DNA from: Jeotgalibaca ciconiae
GTDB taxonomy: Bacteria > Bacillota > Bacilli > Lactobacillales > Aerococcaceae
Direction: 5' to 3'
Length of the DNA: 64,000 nucleotides
Assembly: GCF_003955755.1 (NCBI RefSeq)
Contig: NZ_CP034465.1
Location: 1 to 64,000 of the forward strand
Positions 63,027 through 64,000 of this stretch are shown here, piece after piece (the stretch's first letter is position 1; each line of letters starts with the position of its first letter). A program made the position numbers and the translations under genes. A model generated the notes under the pieces. It saw only the letters and a list, made by a program, of their open reading frames with translations. It ran no database searches and was not told the origin of the DNA.

Positions 63027-64000
63027 GAGCTTGCGCTTCTGCTTTTCTCTGCTGGTGTTTTTCTTTTTCTGACTCAATCCGTTCAATCTCCTCCCGTAAA
63101 TACCTGCTCGCATCCCAATCGTTCGCATATTGGATGGTAAGCTGTCCTTTTTTGGACACAACAATCCCCTTGAACTCGTAGTAGTTGCCGCATTTCGAAC
63201 ATTTGAGTGGATCGATTCCGAATGTTTCGGTTATCCTTTCGCGCCATTTTTTCGGTTGGGTCATCTTTCGCGCACGGATGAGCAACTTCGTCATCTTCTC
63301 CTGTAGATGACGGACCACCTTTTGGACGGTCTTCTTGATACGTCTGCTGTATAACCCGTAATGGCGGATTGTTTTGAAGCCTTTGTCCGGGATGTGCCGG
63401 ATCAGCGAAAGGATAAACTCTTTGGCCCCCATTATCTTGATTGCTTCTTTGTTTGTGCGTTTGTCATGATACCGGAAGAGGACCGTGTCACCATCGTAAT
63501 AGATGATCCGTTCGAGCGCGATGGGTCCTCGTTTCATATATCGGCTGATATATTGCAGCAGTGCCTTCACATTGGTCCTGCTCCGTTTCGGGGCGTTCAC
63601 GTAAAAGCCTTCCGCATTCTTCGAATACGCGTTTTGCAGCAGGGGCTGGGCTTTCTTCTTCTCCTTCGGAGTAAGGGTACGCCGCAGGAACTTAAGAACC
63701 GCGTTCTGCCAATGTATTCGCAAGAGTTTATAGGGAATGTAGTCGTAATCCACCCATTTCCCGCCGTCTGTCAACCCGCCCATGGTCACAATCATGTGCA
63801 CATGGGGATTGAACTCCAACTGGGAGCCGAAGGTATGTAGGCCTGCGATGATGCCCGGGGTGATGCGTTTCTTGCGGAAATACGCCTTCACCACGTTTGC
63901 TGCCTCATCCATTAATCCCTTCAACAGTTCCTCCCGGTGAAGGAGAAACAAATCCCGCAATCCTTCATCAATCGTGAACACGATATGCCGGTGAATGGTG
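63004..64000 (-). CDS. IS91-family transposase (partial, 5' end outside)
   Basis: A rolling-circle (HUH/Y2-type) transposase fragment of about 330 residues; the frame is still open at 64000 (TIHRHIVFTIDEGLRDLFL). It shows the metal-binding LEFNPHVHMIVTMGG (H-x-H) and tyrosines in LLQYISRYMKRGPIALER, followed by VLFRYHDKRTNKEAIKIMG and a zinc-binding CSKCGNYYEF near the end. IS91 elements move by single-strand transfer and leave no target duplication. The sequence is GC-richer than the rest, indicating a foreign origin. Confidence 0.88.
   Translation of the reverse strand, partial: TIHRHIVFTIDEGLRDLFLLHREELLKGLMDEAANVVKAYFRKKRITPGIIAGLHTFGSQLEFNPHVHMIVTMGGLTDGGKWVDYDYIPYKLLRIHWQNAVLKFLRRTLTPKEKKKAQPLLQNAYSKNAEGFYVNAPKRSRTNVKALLQYISRYMKRGPIALERIIYYDGDTVLFRYHDKRTNKEAIKIMGAKEFILSLIRHIPDKGFKTIRHYGLYSRRIKKTVQKVVRHLQEKMTKLLIRARKMTQPKKWRERITETFGIDPLKCSKCGNYYEFKGIVVSKKGQLTIQYANDWDASRYLREEIERIESEKEKHQQRKAEAQALENLRFD

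Noticed and set aside
63361-63840. A 159-codon plus-strand ORF opposite the transposase
   Set aside because: It is the antisense shadow of the GC-rich transposase; the minus-strand frame has the family motifs.
1-64000. CRISPR arrays, rRNA and ordinary tRNA genes
   Set aside because: I saw no regularly spaced short repeats, rRNA segments or cloverleaf sequences other than the tRNA-like part of tmRNA.

Overview
The window is a low-GC chromosomal segment of a Firmicute. Gram-positive ribosome-binding sites (AGGAGG-like), LexA/DinR, CcpA-cre and Fur/PerR-type boxes, a class III fructose-1,6-bisphosphatase, a SufCDSUB operon, several mannose- and lactose-family PTS proteins and a preQ1-II riboswitch all point to Lactobacillales. 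The gene set (rodA, yihY, ilvE, rnr-smpB-ssrA, serC-serA) suggests Carnobacteriaceae or a close relative; that family placement is inference. Most genes lie on the minus strand.

Layout. 0-9.3 kb: a lactose-type PTS EIIB fragment, small genes of unknown function, a TetR/ABC heme-efflux-like set (hrtR/hrtA/hrtB-like) with a pair of matching operators, ytoQ, and the distal part of a glycosaminoglycan-disaccharide operon (mannose-family PTS EIIA, EIID, EIIC, EIIB and unsaturated glucuronyl hydrolase). Almost every gene here carries single-base frame breaks without accompanying nonsense mutations, so indel-type sequencing error is as likely as recent decay. 8.6-16.4 kb: heparinase II/III-like lyase and its GntR regulator, an SDR under a TPP riboswitch, an acyltransferase, QueT under a preQ1-II riboswitch, and an SDR coupled to a Tad2-like (DUF2829) protein.

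16.6-28.5 kb: a uracil-DNA-glycosylase-like protein, a cytidine deaminase, then a defence island with a GmrSD-like DUF262/DUF1524 protein, HsdR, an inverted silent hsdS, a tyrosine recombinase, and hsdS-hsdM. The two hsdS genes share a 141-bp near-identical inverted repeat, the architecture of a phase-variable (shuffling) type I restriction-modification system. 29-36 kb: a LexA-controlled mepB-umuC-yolD operon, DUF2975/Xre pair, GNAT acetyltransferase, a MerR-controlled aldo/keto reductase, and prs.

36-64 kb: mostly housekeeping genes. The Suf Fe-S operon with a PerR-like box, a glutamine amidotransferase, acetamidase, rodA-arsC-gcvH, yihY, ilvE behind a Val/Ile-rich leader-peptide attenuator, a metallophosphoesterase, tmRNA, a histidine phosphatase, fbp, smpB, rnr, estA, secG, and serC-serA-DUF1015. 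A 157-bp repeat occurs once beside an integrase relic at 36.6 kb and twice in tandem next to the tmRNA 3' end at 51 kb. The window ends inside an IS91-family transposase of visibly higher GC content.
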